From Antedon mediterranea (Eukaryota > Echinodermata > Crinoidea > Comatulida > Antedonidae), in contig NC_092675.1 of NCBI RefSeq assembly GCF_964355755.1, positions 18,616,912-18,676,911 of the forward strand: DNA of 60,000 nt. The letters run 5' to 3'. The notes below the pieces were generated by a model. The model was not told the DNA's origin and ran no database searches. It worked only from the letters and a program-made list of their open reading frames with translations. Numbering within the stretch: the stretch's first letter is position 1; every line of letters starts with the position of its first letter. Both the position numbers and the translations under genes were made by a program. Positions 58,701-60,000 of this stretch are shown piece after piece.

Positions 58701-60000
58701 TATATTTTTTTTATTCTAGAGGTAATTAAAGATTAATATTACGAAAATAAAATTAATAATTTCCCAGTAATATAAATGCGTTTATAATAAGGTTTTTATC
58801 AAAATTTAATTTAGTTTTGTGACTATTGTTAATATATCACTGACTTGAATTCACTGATATTCAACTATGTAATTATTGCGGTATTACCATTTAAGATACA
58901 AAAGTATTGTATAGTTTGTCCAAGCATTGAGGTTTTTAATTATTATACCTCAATGGTCCAAGATACGCTGCTTACCAATAAATAAATAAAAAATTATTCA
59001 CATACATCTGGGATCTTTATCCATTTTCGTTTACAGTTAATCCAGCTACTGATCATTCCGATTTTATTTTTTTTCTGAATGATGAAAGATAATTCTAAAA
59101 TTATTTGAACTGGTTCAAGAGTACCACATACTATTGAACATAGTTTAGGTTTTTTTTTTTTTTTATATAATTTTTGGATTTATATTTACACTAAAGAAGT
59201 CAGTGACCCTTAGTCTTAGATTGGTTCAACTCCCTAATTATTTTTAAAACTAATCATTTTAATATATGTGTAAAACTTAAAGTTGTATAATTGTATTTTG
59301 TATAATATGTTACCAACCCACAATAATACCACTAACGTTCAAAGTATAAATGATGAAATTGAAAATATGTTATACAAATGAAAGAGCTAGTAATCATATT
59401 CTACTAGACTTTATAGTTTGTAGACTATTGTGAAAGCATTATTAATAATATAAAATCGAAAGTAATACCGTTGCATACGTACTGAAATTAGTGAATATAC
59501 TCTTCGATCTATATATCGTAATGCTTCTTATTACTTGAGGCAATGCGATTTATTTTATTGAAATTTTGTTTGGAAAAACTTCGATCGTATATAACATCAA
59601 TTGGATTTACAGAATTAAAATGTTATTTCTTTCTTATGCTCAGCTAATACTAAATAAAATGAAAATAATAGAATAAAACATGTGTAAAACCGAAATAGCT
59701 TTTTAAAAATATTCATAATACCGGTATATTGATGTTGTATGTTATTGTATACACGAATAACGCATGTAAGTAATGATAATTGCAATACAGAATTATTTGG
59801 CATTCAACGATAAATAGTGAAATTGAAAATCGCTTCTTTCAATCAGACAATGAATGAAACTAGTGAAACGGAAACTTTTTTGAATAGATATAAAGAGAAA
59901 AGCGCACTGCTGACAAACACAGTTCTTATTCATCATCAAAGATACAGTGTTAGACCTACGTTCTGTTTTTCCAATTCCAGCCACTTGCCGATTTCGTATG
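55753..60000. other. Intergenic, no gene recognised
   Basis: AT-rich. Contains an 18-bp palindrome (56449-56466), a (TTA)n run near 57805-57821, and a tRNA 5'-like GTAGCCGAGTGGCGC at about 58323-58337 without the rest of a tRNA. Confidence 0.4.

Overview
This window comes from an animal nuclear genome. It is AT-rich, and its genes are split into small exons with consensus GT/AG junctions. Most of the rest is intron or intergenic sequence full of short inverted-repeat transposons, SINE- and LINE-derived pieces and minisatellites. The palindromic octamer TAGGCCTA and its variants recur throughout. From memory, that word and this repeat mix suggest a marine invertebrate deuterostome, most likely an echinoderm or other ambulacrarian; this is inference, since no rRNA or mitochondrial marker is present.

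Only two protein-coding genes can be reconstructed, and they converge tail to tail. (1) Positions 20479-25427 (+): five coding exons of a synaptotagmin-family protein of 411 aa with tandem C2 domains. It has an acylation-type N-terminus in place of a transmembrane segment, and most calcium-binding aspartates are missing. (2) Positions 30119-38742 (-): eight exons of mitochondrial short/medium-chain 3-hydroxyacyl-CoA dehydrogenase (HADH), 312 aa, with every catalytic residue present. All junction phases in both genes close without a frameshift.

Layout. 1-5.3 kb: intergenic, with a tRNA-headed SINE and a small MITE. 5.3-7.7 kb: a 2.4 kb terminal-inverted-repeat (TIR) element with two oppositely oriented tandem arrays around a decayed gene. 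9.67-13.70 kb: a 4 kb region bounded by 36-bp TIRs and holding a 42-bp minisatellite and GGACCGACC-type repeats. 13.7-20.4 kb: gene-poor, with MITEs and a hammerhead-ribozyme-like motif. 20.5-25.5 kb: the synaptotagmin-like gene, with a 46-bp near-perfect hairpin in intron 2 and a 375-bp MITE in intron 3. 25.5-30.1 kb: intergenic repeats. 30.1-38.7 kb: HADH, whose intron 5 holds a broken LINE and a TIR element that cuts it, with a SINE in intron 4 and a MITE in intron 3 beside exon 3. 38.7-60 kb: no recognisable gene; MITEs, a minisatellite at 53.6-54.1 kb and a possible isolated promoter/first exon near 52 kb.

The most unusual items are the 5.3-7.7 kb element with its decayed gene and YY1-like motif arrays, the 4 kb TIR-bounded region, a set of MITE families sharing a TTA target duplication and a similar terminal sequence, the hammerhead-like motif, and the lipid-anchor-type synaptotagmin. 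No CRISPR array, operon or intact rRNA/tRNA gene was seen.
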